16,814 nt of DNA, from the NCBI GenBank assembly GCA_038235385.1, contig JBBSTY010000097.1:1-16814 (forward strand), in the 5' to 3' direction. The translations under genes were made by a program, and so were the position numbers. Positions 1 through 5,326 of this stretch are shown piece after piece (within the stretch, counting starts at the first letter, position 1; every line of letters starts with the position of its first letter). Source of the DNA: JBBSTY01 sp038235385 (GTDB lineage Bacteria > Actinomycetota > Acidimicrobiia > Acidimicrobiales > Acidimicrobilacustridaceae). The notes beneath the pieces are model-generated. The model searched no databases, was not told the DNA's origin, and saw nothing but the letters and a program-made list of their open reading frames with translations.

Positions 1-72
1 ATCCGCGGCGAACCCATCGACGTGCTCTACGACCGTCCCCGGCACCCCCCGTGGGAGGGCGGCCGCCCCTGA
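1..72 (+). CDS. C-terminal tail of an unidentified protein (partial, 5' cut off)
   Basis: An open frame runs from the first base of the window to a TGA at 70-72 and gives 23 residues ending in RHPPWEGGRP. Its third codon positions are almost all C or G, as in the other genes here, and it ends just before a hairpin, so it is probably the true end of a gene entering from the left. The tail is basic and proline-rich, with no recognisable motif. I cannot name the family. It converges on the PAC2 gene. Confidence 0.5.
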   Translation: MRGEPIDVLYDRPRHPPWEGGRP

Positions 73-82
73 GCACCGAGCC

Positions 83-103
83 GGCGCCCTCGCGAGGGGC
101 GTC
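83..103. terminator. Hairpin between convergent genes, possible bidirectional terminator
   Basis: CGCCCT (85-90) pairs with AGGGGCG (95-101) with one bulged G, a four-base CGCG loop, and extension at 83-84/102-103. It lies 10 bases after the stop of the leftmost gene and 49 bases beyond the 3' end of PAC2. There is no T tract, which is common for actinobacterial terminators, so the call rests on position and stem only. Confidence 0.35.
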
Positions 104-151
104 GGTTGCGGGCACCGACTCGGGATCGACCCCTCGGATCGGCCCCTCTGA

Positions 152-1024
152 TCAGCCCTGGTCGCGGAGGAAGCGCTCGACCTCGTCGATGAGGTTGTCG
201 CTCGACATCGTGCTCTCGTCGTCGTAGGTCTGTTCGAGGTGGCGCACGTAGTCGCTCGTCTCCTCGTCGGCCTCGACCAGTTCGTTGATCTGATCCTCGT
301 AGGCCGCCGTCTCGCTCTCGAGCAGATCGGTGTCGGCGTCGATCTCGAGCAGCCGGGCGGTGCGTCGCACCAACGCCAGCCCGGCCTTGGGTGACGGTGA
401 ACCGGGGAGGTAGGTGGGCACCGCCGCCCACAGCGACGCCGACTCGAGCCCGGCGTCGGCGCACGCGGCGTGCAGCACGCCCGTGATCCCCGTGGGGCCC
501 TCGTAGCGCGACGGGGTGAGCCCGAACCGCTCCGACACCTGCTCGTCGTAGGCGGCGCCGTACACGGGGGTGGGGCGGGTGTGGGGCACGTCGGCCAGCA
601 GCGCGCCGACGGTGACCACCAGGCGGGCATCGATCGTGCGGGCCAGCCCGATGACCTGCTCGCAGAAGGTGCGCCACCGCAGCTGCGGCTCGGCGCCGAC
701 GAGGATGACGACGTCGAGGTCGGGCGAGACCCGGGCCCACGACGCCTCGGTGTCGGGCCACTCGATCTGGCGCCGGTCGTCGCCGTCGAGGCGCACGTTG
801 GGTCGGGTGGCGGTGAAGTCGTAGAAGATCTCGGGATCGATCTCGGCGAAGGTCTCGGCCCGCCACTGGGTGGCGAGGGAGCGCACCGCCGTGCTGGCGG
901 CGTCGCCGGCGTCGTTCCACCCCTCGAACGCGGTGATCAGCACCGGGCGGCGAAGCTGGGGGCGATCGCGCCAGCGGACGTGCTCGAGATGGGGGAGCGG
1001 GAGGTCGCCACCGTGGTCGGCCAC
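152..1024 (-). CDS. PAC2 family protein
   Basis: The 290-residue protein matches the PAC2 (proteasome assembly chaperone 2-like) family found across actinobacteria. Family marks seen are RRPVLITAFEGWNDAGDAAS at about residues 25-44, LDVVILVGAEP at about 103-113, and GALLADVPHTRP at 140-151. The acidic helical tail ends in RFLRDQG, as many actinobacterial members do. The biochemical role of bacterial PAC2 proteins is not settled; a link to proteasome assembly is known only for eukaryotic relatives. I chose the GTG at 1024 because a TACCGT hexamer sits six bases upstream, giving a leaderless transcript, and because the frame further upstream does not look coding. The gene is divergent from the CBS-citrate synthase gene, with 82 bases between the two starts. 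Confidence 0.85.
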   Translation of the reverse strand: MADHGGDLPLPHLEHVRWRDRPQLRRPVLITAFEGWNDAGDAASTAVRSLATQWRAETFAEIDPEIFYDFTATRPNVRLDGDDRRQIEWPDTEASWARVSPDLDVVILVGAEPQLRWRTFCEQVIGLARTIDARLVVTVGALLADVPHTRPTPVYGAAYDEQVSERFGLTPSRYEGPTGITGVLHAACADAGLESASLWAAVPTYLPGSPSPKAGLALVRRTARLLEIDADTDLLESETAAYEDQINELVEADEETSDYVRHLEQTYDDESTMSSDNLIDEVERFLRDQG

Positions 1025-1030
1025 CTCCTC

Positions 1031-1036
1031 ACGGTA
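1031..1036 (-). promoter_or_regulatory. -10 hexamer TACCGT of a leaderless promoter for the PAC2 gene
   Basis: Read on the minus strand, TACCGT is followed by six bases (GAGGAG) and then the GTG start. The purine-rich GAGGAG abuts the start codon, too close to act as a Shine-Dalgarno. No clear -35 is visible. Confidence 0.5.
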
Positions 1037-1063
1037 CCGGTTCGCGGGCCAGGAGGGCGCCGG

Positions 1064-1069
1064 TAGGAT
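1064..1069 (+). promoter_or_regulatory. -10 hexamer TAGGAT, promoter of the CBS-citrate synthase gene
   Basis: TAGGAT lies 37 bases before the ATG at 1107. That predicts a leader of about 30 bases containing the purine-rich site GAGGGGG (1092-1098) at normal distance from the start. A weak TTCGCG -35 (1041-1046) lies 17 bases upstream. It forms a back-to-back pair with the PAC2 promoter. Confidence 0.45.
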
Positions 1070-1106
1070 CGGCCCACGACCGGCGACGAACGAGGGGGCC
1101 CTTTCG

Positions 1107-2657
1107 ATGGCAGACGGCGCGGTGATCCGCACGGTGGCGGACGTCATGAGCACCCCGGCGGTCACGGCGAGCGCCGTCGACCGCGTGAGCGAGGCCTCGG
1201 TGCTCATGCTCGAACGCTCGGTCGGCTCGGTCGTCGTGGTCGACGACGCCGACCATCCGGTCGGGATCTTCACCGAACGCGATCTGATCCGCTTCAACGC
1301 CTTCGGGGGCGACCCTGCACGTGAGCACCTGCAGGACTGGATGACCGCCGATCCCGACACCTGCGGGCCCGACGAAACGGCGGTCAAGGCGTTCGCCCGC
1401 CTGAGCGAGAGCGGGTACCGGCACATTCCGGTGATCACCGACGGGGTGCTCGTCGGCCTGGTGTCGATGCGCGACCTCATGCGGGTGGCGTCGATCGAGC
1501 CGGTGAACCACCCGGGCCAGATCGAGGCGCCCAAGGGGCTCGCCGGGGTCATCGTGGCCGAGACCGAGGTGGGCGACGTCCGTGGCCAGGAGGGGTTCTA
1601 CCACTACCGCCAGTACTCGGCGGTCGACCTCGCCGAGCAGCGCACCCTCGAGGACGTCTGGTACCTGATGTTCGAGGGCGCGCTGCCGACCTCGGCCCAG
1701 CGGGCCGAGTTCCTCGAGCGGGTCCGGCCGCTGGCCGTGGTGCCCGACTCGGTGAAGCCGCTCCTCCCGGCCATCGCCGCTGCCGCCGACGAGTTCGTCC
1801 CGCTCGATGCCCTGCGCACCTCGGTGTCGCTGGTGGCCTCGGCGATCGGGTGCCGACCCTCGCTCGACCTCACCCCCGCCGAGCTGCGCGCCGACGCCGA
1901 GCGCATCTGCGCGGTGATCCCCACGCTCATCATGTCGCTCTACCGGCTCCACGCCGGGCTCGAACCGATCGATCCGCACCCCGAGCTCGGTTACGCCGCC
2001 AACTACCTCTACATGCTCGCCGGCGAGGTACCCGACCCGGACCTGGCGCGTGGCATCGAGCAGTACCAGATGACCACCATCGATCACGGGTTCAACGCGT
2101 CGACCTTCACCGCCCGGGTCATCACCTCCACCGGTGCCGATCTGGGCGCGGCGGTCGTCGGCGGCATCGGCGCCCTCTCGGGCCCCTTGCACGGCGGCGC
2201 GCCGAGCCGGGCCCTCGACATGCTCGACGCCATCGGCACCCCCGACAACGCCGACGCCTGGGTGCGCAACGCCGTCGAGAGCGGCGATCGCATCATGGGG
2301 TTCGGCCACCGCGTCTACAAGACCGACGATCCCCGCTCGGTGCTGCTCCGGTCGGTCGCCCAGCGCCTCGGCGGACCGATGGCCGACTTCGCCACCCAGG
2401 TCGAGCGCACCGTCGTCGATGTGCTCGCCGAGCTCAAACCCGGCCGCCAGCTCTACACCAACGTGGAGTTCTACGCCGGCGTCGTGATGGACCGCTGCGG
2501 CCTGCCCCGTGAGCTGTTCACCCCGACCTTCGCGTCGAGCCGGGTGATCGGGTGGTGCGCCAACATCCTCGAGCAGGCCTCCGACAACCGCATCATCCGC
2601 CCGAGCGCCCGCTACGTCGGCCCCCCACCCCCTCAGCCGCTGCCCGAGCTCGACTGA
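1107..2657 (+). CDS. Citrate synthase with N-terminal tandem CBS domains
   Basis: The 516-residue protein has two parts. Residues about 12-66 and 77-128 are a CBS pair (Bateman module) with VGIFTERDLIR and LVGLVSMRDLMR at matching places. Residues about 143-505 are a full citrate synthase: IDHGFNAS (325-332), SGPLHGGA (358-365, catalytic His362), MGFGHRVYK (397-405, second catalytic His401), TNVEFY (451-456) and a C-terminal RIIRPSARYVG. The enzyme joins acetyl-CoA (or propionyl-CoA, if a methylcitrate synthase) to oxaloacetate. In E. coli and pig enzymes the third catalytic residue is Asp in NVDxxS/NVDFYS; here it is Glu454. CBS pairs usually bind adenine nucleotides, so adenylate control of carbon entry into the TCA or methylcitrate cycle is a reasonable inference. 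The ATG at 1107 has GAGGGGG eight bases upstream. Fusion within one frame is direct; the regulation and the substrate choice are inferred. Confidence 0.9.
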   Translation: MADGAVIRTVADVMSTPAVTASAVDRVSEASVLMLERSVGSVVVVDDADHPVGIFTERDLIRFNAFGGDPAREHLQDWMTADPDTCGPDETAVKAFARLSESGYRHIPVITDGVLVGLVSMRDLMRVASIEPVNHPGQIEAPKGLAGVIVAETEVGDVRGQEGFYHYRQYSAVDLAEQRTLEDVWYLMFEGALPTSAQRAEFLERVRPLAVVPDSVKPLLPAIAAAADEFVPLDALRTSVSLVASAIGCRPSLDLTPAELRADAERICAVIPTLIMSLYRLHAGLEPIDPHPELGYAANYLYMLAGEVPDPDLARGIEQYQMTTIDHGFNASTFTARVITSTGADLGAAVVGGIGALSGPLHGGAPSRALDMLDAIGTPDNADAWVRNAVESGDRIMGFGHRVYKTDDPRSVLLRSVAQRLGGPMADFATQVERTVVDVLAELKPGRQLYTNVEFYAGVVMDRCGLPRELFTPTFASSRVIGWCANILEQASDNRIIRPSARYVGPPPPQPLPELD

Positions 2658-2697
2658 CCCGACGCTGTCCGGCGCGGGGTGCTCGAGCGACCGGCGC

Positions 2698-2703
2698 TAG
2701 CGT
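2698..2703 (+). promoter_or_regulatory. -10 hexamer TAGCGT, leaderless promoter for the GNAT gene
   Basis: TAGCGT is followed by six bases and then the ATG at 2710. There is no Shine-Dalgarno. It starts 40 bases after the citrate synthase stop, so the acetyltransferase probably has its own promoter. Confidence 0.5.
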
Positions 2704-2709
2704 CGCCGG

Positions 2710-3162
2710 ATGGCCGACATCGCGATCACCGAAGCCACCGAGGTCACGCCCGAGCTCGTCGCCGCGTTCGAGCGGTTGATCCCACAGCTCTCGACGTCCA
2801 ACCCACCGCCCACCGAGGGCGAGCTCAAGGCCATCGTCACGTCACGGGCATCGGTGCTGTTGATCGCCCGTGATCCCGACCGCGACGACGAGATCGTCGG
2901 CAGCCTCACGCTGGTGCTGTTCCGCATCCCGACCGGGGTGCGGGCGTGGATCGAAGACGTCGTCGTCGACGGGTCCGCCCGTGGCCGAGGCGTCGGCGCC
3001 GCGCTCAACCTCGTCGCCCTCGACCGCGCGAGCGACGCCGGCGCCAAGACCGTCGACCTCACCTCCCGCCCGTCCCGCGCGGCCGCCAACCGCCTCTACC
3101 AGCGCCTCGGCTTCGTCGAGCGCGACACCAACGTCTACCGGCGGAAGTTGGAAGCCGAGTAG
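2710..3162 (+). CDS. GNAT family N-acetyltransferase
   Basis: The 150-residue protein has the full GNAT fold signature: strand IEDVVVDG (81-88), the acetyl-CoA pyrophosphate loop RGRGVGAAL (91-99, matching the R/Q-x-x-G-x-G/A motif A), and NRLYQRLGFVERDTNVYRR (127-145), which covers motif B and the usual C-terminal strand. It transfers acetyl from acetyl-CoA to an amine; the substrate cannot be read from the sequence. Length is typical for a single-domain GNAT. The start is set by the leaderless promoter. A diverged copy of its last 36 bases lies 1 kb downstream, past the toxin-antitoxin pair. Confidence 0.88.
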   Translation: MADIAITEATEVTPELVAAFERLIPQLSTSNPPPTEGELKAIVTSRASVLLIARDPDRDDEIVGSLTLVLFRIPTGVRAWIEDVVVDGSARGRGVGAALNLVALDRASDAGAKTVDLTSRPSRAAANRLYQRLGFVERDTNVYRRKLEAE

Positions 3163-3304
3163 CTCCCGGTTCGGCCCATCTCGTCATCGACAGAGACCCG
3201 CACGACACCTGTCTCCTCGAGACGACGTGCGAAAGGTCGACTTCCCGCTCCCGGGTGGACCGGCGAGGAGAGGAGAAGATCCGGGTACTCGTCGAGGTCG
3301 CGTG

Positions 3305-3334
3305 TACGTTCTACGATCTGTATGGTGAAACGTA
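3305..3334. promoter_or_regulatory. Inverted repeat over the start of the antitoxin gene, candidate operator
   Basis: TACGTT (3305-3310) and AACGTA (3329-3334) form a perfect inverted repeat with an 18-base spacer that contains the possible -10 TACGAT (3312-3317) and the ATG at 3322. Ribbon-helix-helix antitoxins commonly repress their own operon from such sites. The arms are short, so the match could be chance. Confidence 0.3.
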
Positions 3335-3585
3335 TGACGACACCGGTCCCCACGCGGTTCTCCGACGACGATCTTGCGATCATCGACGAGCTGGTGCGGG
3401 AGGGCGTCGGCGAGAACCGTTCGGCGGTGATCCGTCAGAGCGTGCGTCACCTTGCCGACTCGGTCCGTCGCGCCAACGTCGGTAGGGCCATCGCTGAGTC
3501 GTACCAAAGGCATCCGCAGACCGTGGACGATGACGAACTCGCGATGGCGAGCGCGATTGCGCTGACGGAGGCCGAGCCGTGGTAG
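3322..3585 (+). CDS. Ribbon-helix-helix antitoxin of a MazEF-type module
   Basis: The 87-residue protein begins with an RHH DNA-binding fold: strand TPVPTRFS (7-14), helix DDLAIIDELVREG (16-28) and helix ENRSAVIRQSVRHLA (31-45). Its acidic C-terminal part ends in ALTEAEPW, the kind of tail with which mycobacterial MazE-type antitoxins wrap around their toxin. It should neutralise the toxin encoded by the next gene and repress the operon. Starts at 3322, 3325 (GTG) and 3334 are all possible; TACGAT at 3312-3317 lies seven bases before the GTG, which would fit a leaderless start there. The gene overlaps the toxin gene by seven bases, so translation is probably coupled. Codon use is less GC-rich than in neighbours. 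Confidence 0.82.
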   Translation: MVKRMTTPVPTRFSDDDLAIIDELVREGVGENRSAVIRQSVRHLADSVRRANVGRAIAESYQRHPQTVDDDELAMASAIALTEAEPW

Positions 3586-3890
3586 CTCAGTCCGAGCTTT
3601 GGCTCATGGAGACACCGAACCAGAAGCGTCGGCCGGTGCTCATCGTGTCGAGGGACGAAATCATCCCCGTGCTCAACAACGTCGTCGTGGCGCCGGTCAC
3701 CAGCACGATCCGAGCTATCCCGACCTGCGTTCCCGTCGGACCGGACGAGGGGATCGACCACGAGAGCGTCGCAACCTTCGACAACCTCGCCTCCGTTCCC
3801 AAGGCCGTCCTCACCGTCCGCCTCGGCGCTCTCGGAGTCGGCGGCCGGCGCCTGATCTGCGACGCGCTCGACGCCATGGCGAACTGCTGA
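3579..3890 (+). CDS. MazF/PemK-like endoribonuclease toxin
   Basis: The 103-residue protein matches the MazF family: LWLMETPNQKRRPVLIVSRD (8-26 region) followed by VVVAPVTSTIR (35-45). By alignment with B. subtilis MazF, the catalytic Arg25 corresponds to Arg18 here and Thr48 to Thr41, so both active residues are kept. Members cleave single-stranded RNA at short sequences and slow growth when the antitoxin is lost. The N-terminus is slightly shorter than usual (QKRRPVL in place of a glycine-rich GHEQxGxRPVL loop), which may alter RNA choice. The GTG at 3579 overlaps the end of the antitoxin gene. Base composition is closer to 60% GC than the local norm by eye, suggesting horizontal arrival. 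Confidence 0.87.
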   Translation: MVAQSELWLMETPNQKRRPVLIVSRDEIIPVLNNVVVAPVTSTIRAIPTCVPVGPDEGIDHESVATFDNLASVPKAVLTVRLGALGVGGRRLICDALDAMANC

Positions 3891-4089
3891 ATCGAACCTC
3901 GGGCACGCGGGAGCGGATCTGTCGGTTCGCGGTCGAGACGGCACCCGTTCGGCTTGCTCCCCGCGTCGGCGTGCGCCTGTTCGCTGGTGGCCACGTCCGG
4001 GTAGATCCTGTTGGCTGCCGGCCGACGTTCACGGCGCAGCGCGCGAAAAGTCGAAGGACACCCGCGGTCCCTGCGGTGCGCCTTCTCGG
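3891..4089. other. Non-coding stretch downstream of the toxin gene
   Basis: No frame here has coding-like third-position bias or recognisable motifs. Its composition resembles the TA operon rather than the GC-rich genes. I see no integrase, transposase or terminal inverted repeats. It leads into the GNAT relic. Confidence 0.5.
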
Positions 4090-4177
4090 CGGATCGTCGA
4101 GCTCAAGTCGTTGCCGGACCGTTTCGAAGATCGAGAAGTAGACCAACGTCTACCGACGGACCTTGGGAACCGAGTAG
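4090..4177 (+). pseudogene. Relic of a second GNAT gene (C-terminal end only)
   Basis: Bases 4142-4177 match the last 36 bases of the intact GNAT gene (3127-3162) at 31 of 36 positions without gaps and end at the same TAG. They encode TNVYRRTLGTE against TNVYRRKLEAE. Just upstream, FEDRE in a shifted frame matches FVERD of the intact protein, and VELKS (around 4097-4111) resembles VDLTS, with the segment between mostly lost. An in-frame TAG directly precedes the TNVYRR part. This is best read as a frameshifted, deleted paralogue. The 3' match is firm; the left edge is approximate. Confidence 0.6.
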
Positions 4178-4180
4178 CAC

Positions 4181-4303
4181 GTGCGCTGCGGGCTGGCCGG
4201 CGACCCGGGTTCGGCACGGGTAGCACGAGCCCTTCTCGTTCTCGTCGGCGTCGCGATCATGGCCGCCGGCCTGTCGCCGGTACGACGGCTCGAGCACCGT
4301 TAG
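4181..4303 (+). CDS. Possible 40-residue single-pass membrane peptide
   Basis: A GTG-started frame right after the GNAT relic gives 40 residues: a short polar N-terminus with Arg and Gly, a hydrophobic stretch ALLVLVGVAIMAAGL (17-31) long enough for one membrane helix, and a basic tail SPVRRLEHR. GC bias at third positions is moderate. There is no clear ribosome site or -10 motif. Its stop overlaps the stop of the convergent zinc-ribbon gene. It could be a real small membrane protein, the end of a decayed gene, or chance. Confidence 0.28.
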   Translation: MRCGLAGDPGSARVARALLVLVGVAIMAAGLSPVRRLEHR

Positions 4304-4467
4304 GACTCGACGGGGTCTCCGAACGCATCGCAGTCGGGGTTCTCGCACACGAAGCCGGAGTCGATGACGTTCGAGGTCTCGGCGGGGAGCGCGGTGACGC
4401 CGCACGACGGGCAGATCGGTGCCCGCTCGACGTCGCCGATGTCGAAGTCGATGTCGTCGTCGTCCAT
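4300..4467 (-). CDS. Small zinc-ribbon-like protein
   Basis: The 55-residue product has an acidic start (MDDDDIDFDIGD) and two cysteine pairs, CPSC (Cys19/Cys22) and CENPDC (Cys41/Cys46), spaced as in a compact zinc ribbon. The segment GFVCENPDCDAFG resembles the second knuckle of rubredoxin-like or transcription-factor-type ribbons. A structural or protein/nucleic-acid adaptor role is likely, but no specific function can be assigned. Starts at 4467, 4476, 4479 and 4503 share the frame. I prefer 4467 because the conserved-looking part begins there, and GAGATGATGG just upstream could serve weakly as a ribosome site. It stands alone on the minus strand. Confidence 0.65.
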   Translation of the reverse strand: MDDDDIDFDIGDVERAPICPSCGVTALPAETSNVIDSGFVCENPDCDAFGDPVES

Positions 4468-4540
4468 GGGCGCCATCATCTCAGGAGCAGTGCGGCCGAG
4501 CATCGATCTGGCCGGAAGGAGAGCGGGCGAGTGGCTCTCG

Positions 4541-4588
4541 GCGCCGGGTCACCAACGGTCATGGGTGCCGGGTCACCAACGTTCATCG
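4541..4588. repeat. Two tandem copies of a 24-bp unit
   Basis: 4541-4564 and 4565-4588 agree at 21 of 24 positions around the core GCCGGGTCACCAACG. The unit length is a multiple of three, but neither strand shows convincing coding context. It lies in the gap between the zinc-ribbon and PLDc_N genes. Confidence 0.75.
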
Positions 4589-4618
4589 GCGACGGTCGGA
4601 TCAGCCCGATGAACCCGA

Positions 4619-4638
4619 CGCCGCCCGGCAGGGCGGCG
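4619..4638. terminator. Perfect 8-bp hairpin downstream of the PLDc_N gene
   Basis: CGCCGCCC (4619-4626), loop GGCA, GGGCGGCG (4631-4638). It begins 49 bases past the minus-strand stop at 4687. The stem is very stable and no T tract follows on either strand. A role as terminator is inferred from place and stability. Confidence 0.45.
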
Positions 4639-4686
4639 CGCCGGTCGATGGGACCCTGCACGTCACGCAGCCTGGGGTGGTGGCGG

Positions 4687-4920
4687 TCAGTCGGTGGAAG
4701 CGGCTCGTCGTCGGCCGATGGTCAGGTAGGCGATGGGACCGACGGGCTGGACGAACGAACCGAGGACCCACAACGCCTTGGGCCCGCGCACCTGGGCACG
4801 CGGTCGCCGGGACAGGTCGACGAGCGCGATGGTCGTGAGGACGACCTCGACGGCACCGGCGGCCACGATGGCCACCTGTTGGGCGGTGCTGAGGTCGCGC
4901 CAACGCTTCGTTCGCTCCAT
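4687..4920 (-). CDS. PLDc_N-type small membrane protein
   Basis: The 77-residue protein has two membrane helices (about residues 16-35 and 49-67) separated by a basic loop, DLSRRPRAQVRGPKALW. The second helix carries WVLGSFVQPVGPIAYLTIGR, which matches the phospholipase-D-nuclease N-terminal (PLDc_N) pattern of W, GP, Y and GR. In actinobacteria this domain often stands alone as a short inner-membrane protein of unknown role; there is no phospholipase HKD motif, so no enzyme activity is implied. The ATG at 4920 was chosen because TAGCCT lies seven bases upstream (leaderless) and the frame beyond runs into repeat sequence. Confidence 0.8.
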   Translation of the reverse strand: MERTKRWRDLSTAQQVAIVAAGAVEVVLTTIALVDLSRRPRAQVRGPKALWVLGSFVQPVGPIAYLTIGRRRAASTD

Positions 4921-4927
4921 GGCCCCG

Positions 4928-4933
4928 AGGCTA
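4928..4933 (-). promoter_or_regulatory. -10 hexamer TAGCCT, leaderless promoter of the PLDc_N gene
   Basis: On the minus strand TAGCCT is followed by CGGGGCC and then ATG. No Shine-Dalgarno is possible in seven bases that are part of the promoter. Confidence 0.5.
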
Positions 4934-4969
4934 CCGAGCGCCGGGTCGGCCTGACCCCTGATGGCAGGT

Positions 4970-4997
4970 GGCTGATGGCTGAAGGCTGAAGGCTGAC
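4970..4997. repeat. Heptanucleotide array, four units of GGCTGAN
   Basis: GGCTGAT, GGCTGAA, GGCTGAA, GGCTGAC follow each other without gaps; GGCAGGT-like flanking sequence at 4963 may be a decayed extra unit. The seven-base period cannot keep a reading frame, so it is non-coding. Confidence 0.85.
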
Positions 4998-5041
4998 GAC
5001 TGGACGCTGTCGCCGGACACCGACGGATCGGCCATCGAGGT

Positions 5042-5076
5042 CGACCGGCGACCGGCGACCGGCGACCGGCGACCGG
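5042..5076. repeat. Heptanucleotide array, five perfect CGACCGG units
   Basis: Five identical copies of CGACCGG run end to end, followed by a decayed remainder CAAGACCGG. It has the same seven-base period as the neighbouring GGCTGAN array but a different unit. Confidence 0.9.
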
Positions 5077-5326
5077 CAAGACCGGATCAGCTGATGGTGA
5101 ACGTGGCCCGCGCGCCGTACTCCCGGATGCGAAGGCGTTGGTCCACCCTTGTCATCTTTGGAGGCGTGGGAGTAGGGGGTCAACGATCGTTGCTCGCACC
5201 GCGTCGGGAGAATTCTCCGACCCGAGTCCGTCGCTGGGCGCCGCGGCCGACCGGTCGGCGACGAGCCACGACCATCGGCGACGGTGCCCGCAACCGCGTC
5301 TCACTCGACCCGTCCCTGCGCCTCGC

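Larger units (their letters stand above)
4934..5326. other. Gene-free region between the PLDc_N and hydrolase genes
   Basis: It contains two heptanucleotide repeat arrays (4970-4997 and 5042-5076, listed separately). A 22-codon minus-strand frame (5087-5155) has no start signal. Nothing else in it looks coding. Confidence 0.5.

Noticed and set aside
470..1066. Long plus-strand frame opposite the PAC2 gene
   Set aside because: It is rich in Gly, Asp, Arg and His in the way typical of the antisense of a GC-rich gene, and has no motif. The minus-strand frame carries the PAC2 motifs.
1029..2309. Long minus-strand frame opposite the CBS-citrate synthase gene
   Set aside because: Antisense shadow: composition is Gly/Asp/His/Arg-rich and no motifs, while the plus strand shows full citrate synthase and CBS signatures.
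3163..4177. TA segment as an integrative element with att sites
   Set aside because: The GNAT 3' direct repeat is suggestive, but no integrase or transposase is present and the second copy also shows upstream protein-level traces, so a decayed paralogue is the simpler reading.
4195..4230. GGGTTCGGCACGGG, resembling a tRNA T-arm
   Set aside because: No matching acceptor, D-arm or anticodon stem could be found around it.
4476..4661. Minus-strand frame containing the 24-bp repeat as NVGDPAPMTVGDPAP
   Set aside because: The in-frame repeat looks tempting, but flanks are not protein-like, there is no start signal, and it overlaps the likely start of the zinc-ribbon gene and the hairpin.
5087..5155. 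Minus-strand frame of 22 codons (MTRVDQRLRIREYGARATFTIS)
   Set aside because: It reads like a protein end, but it is very short, has an upstream stop, no ribosome site or -10 motif, and sits next to simple repeats. Left out as a gene.
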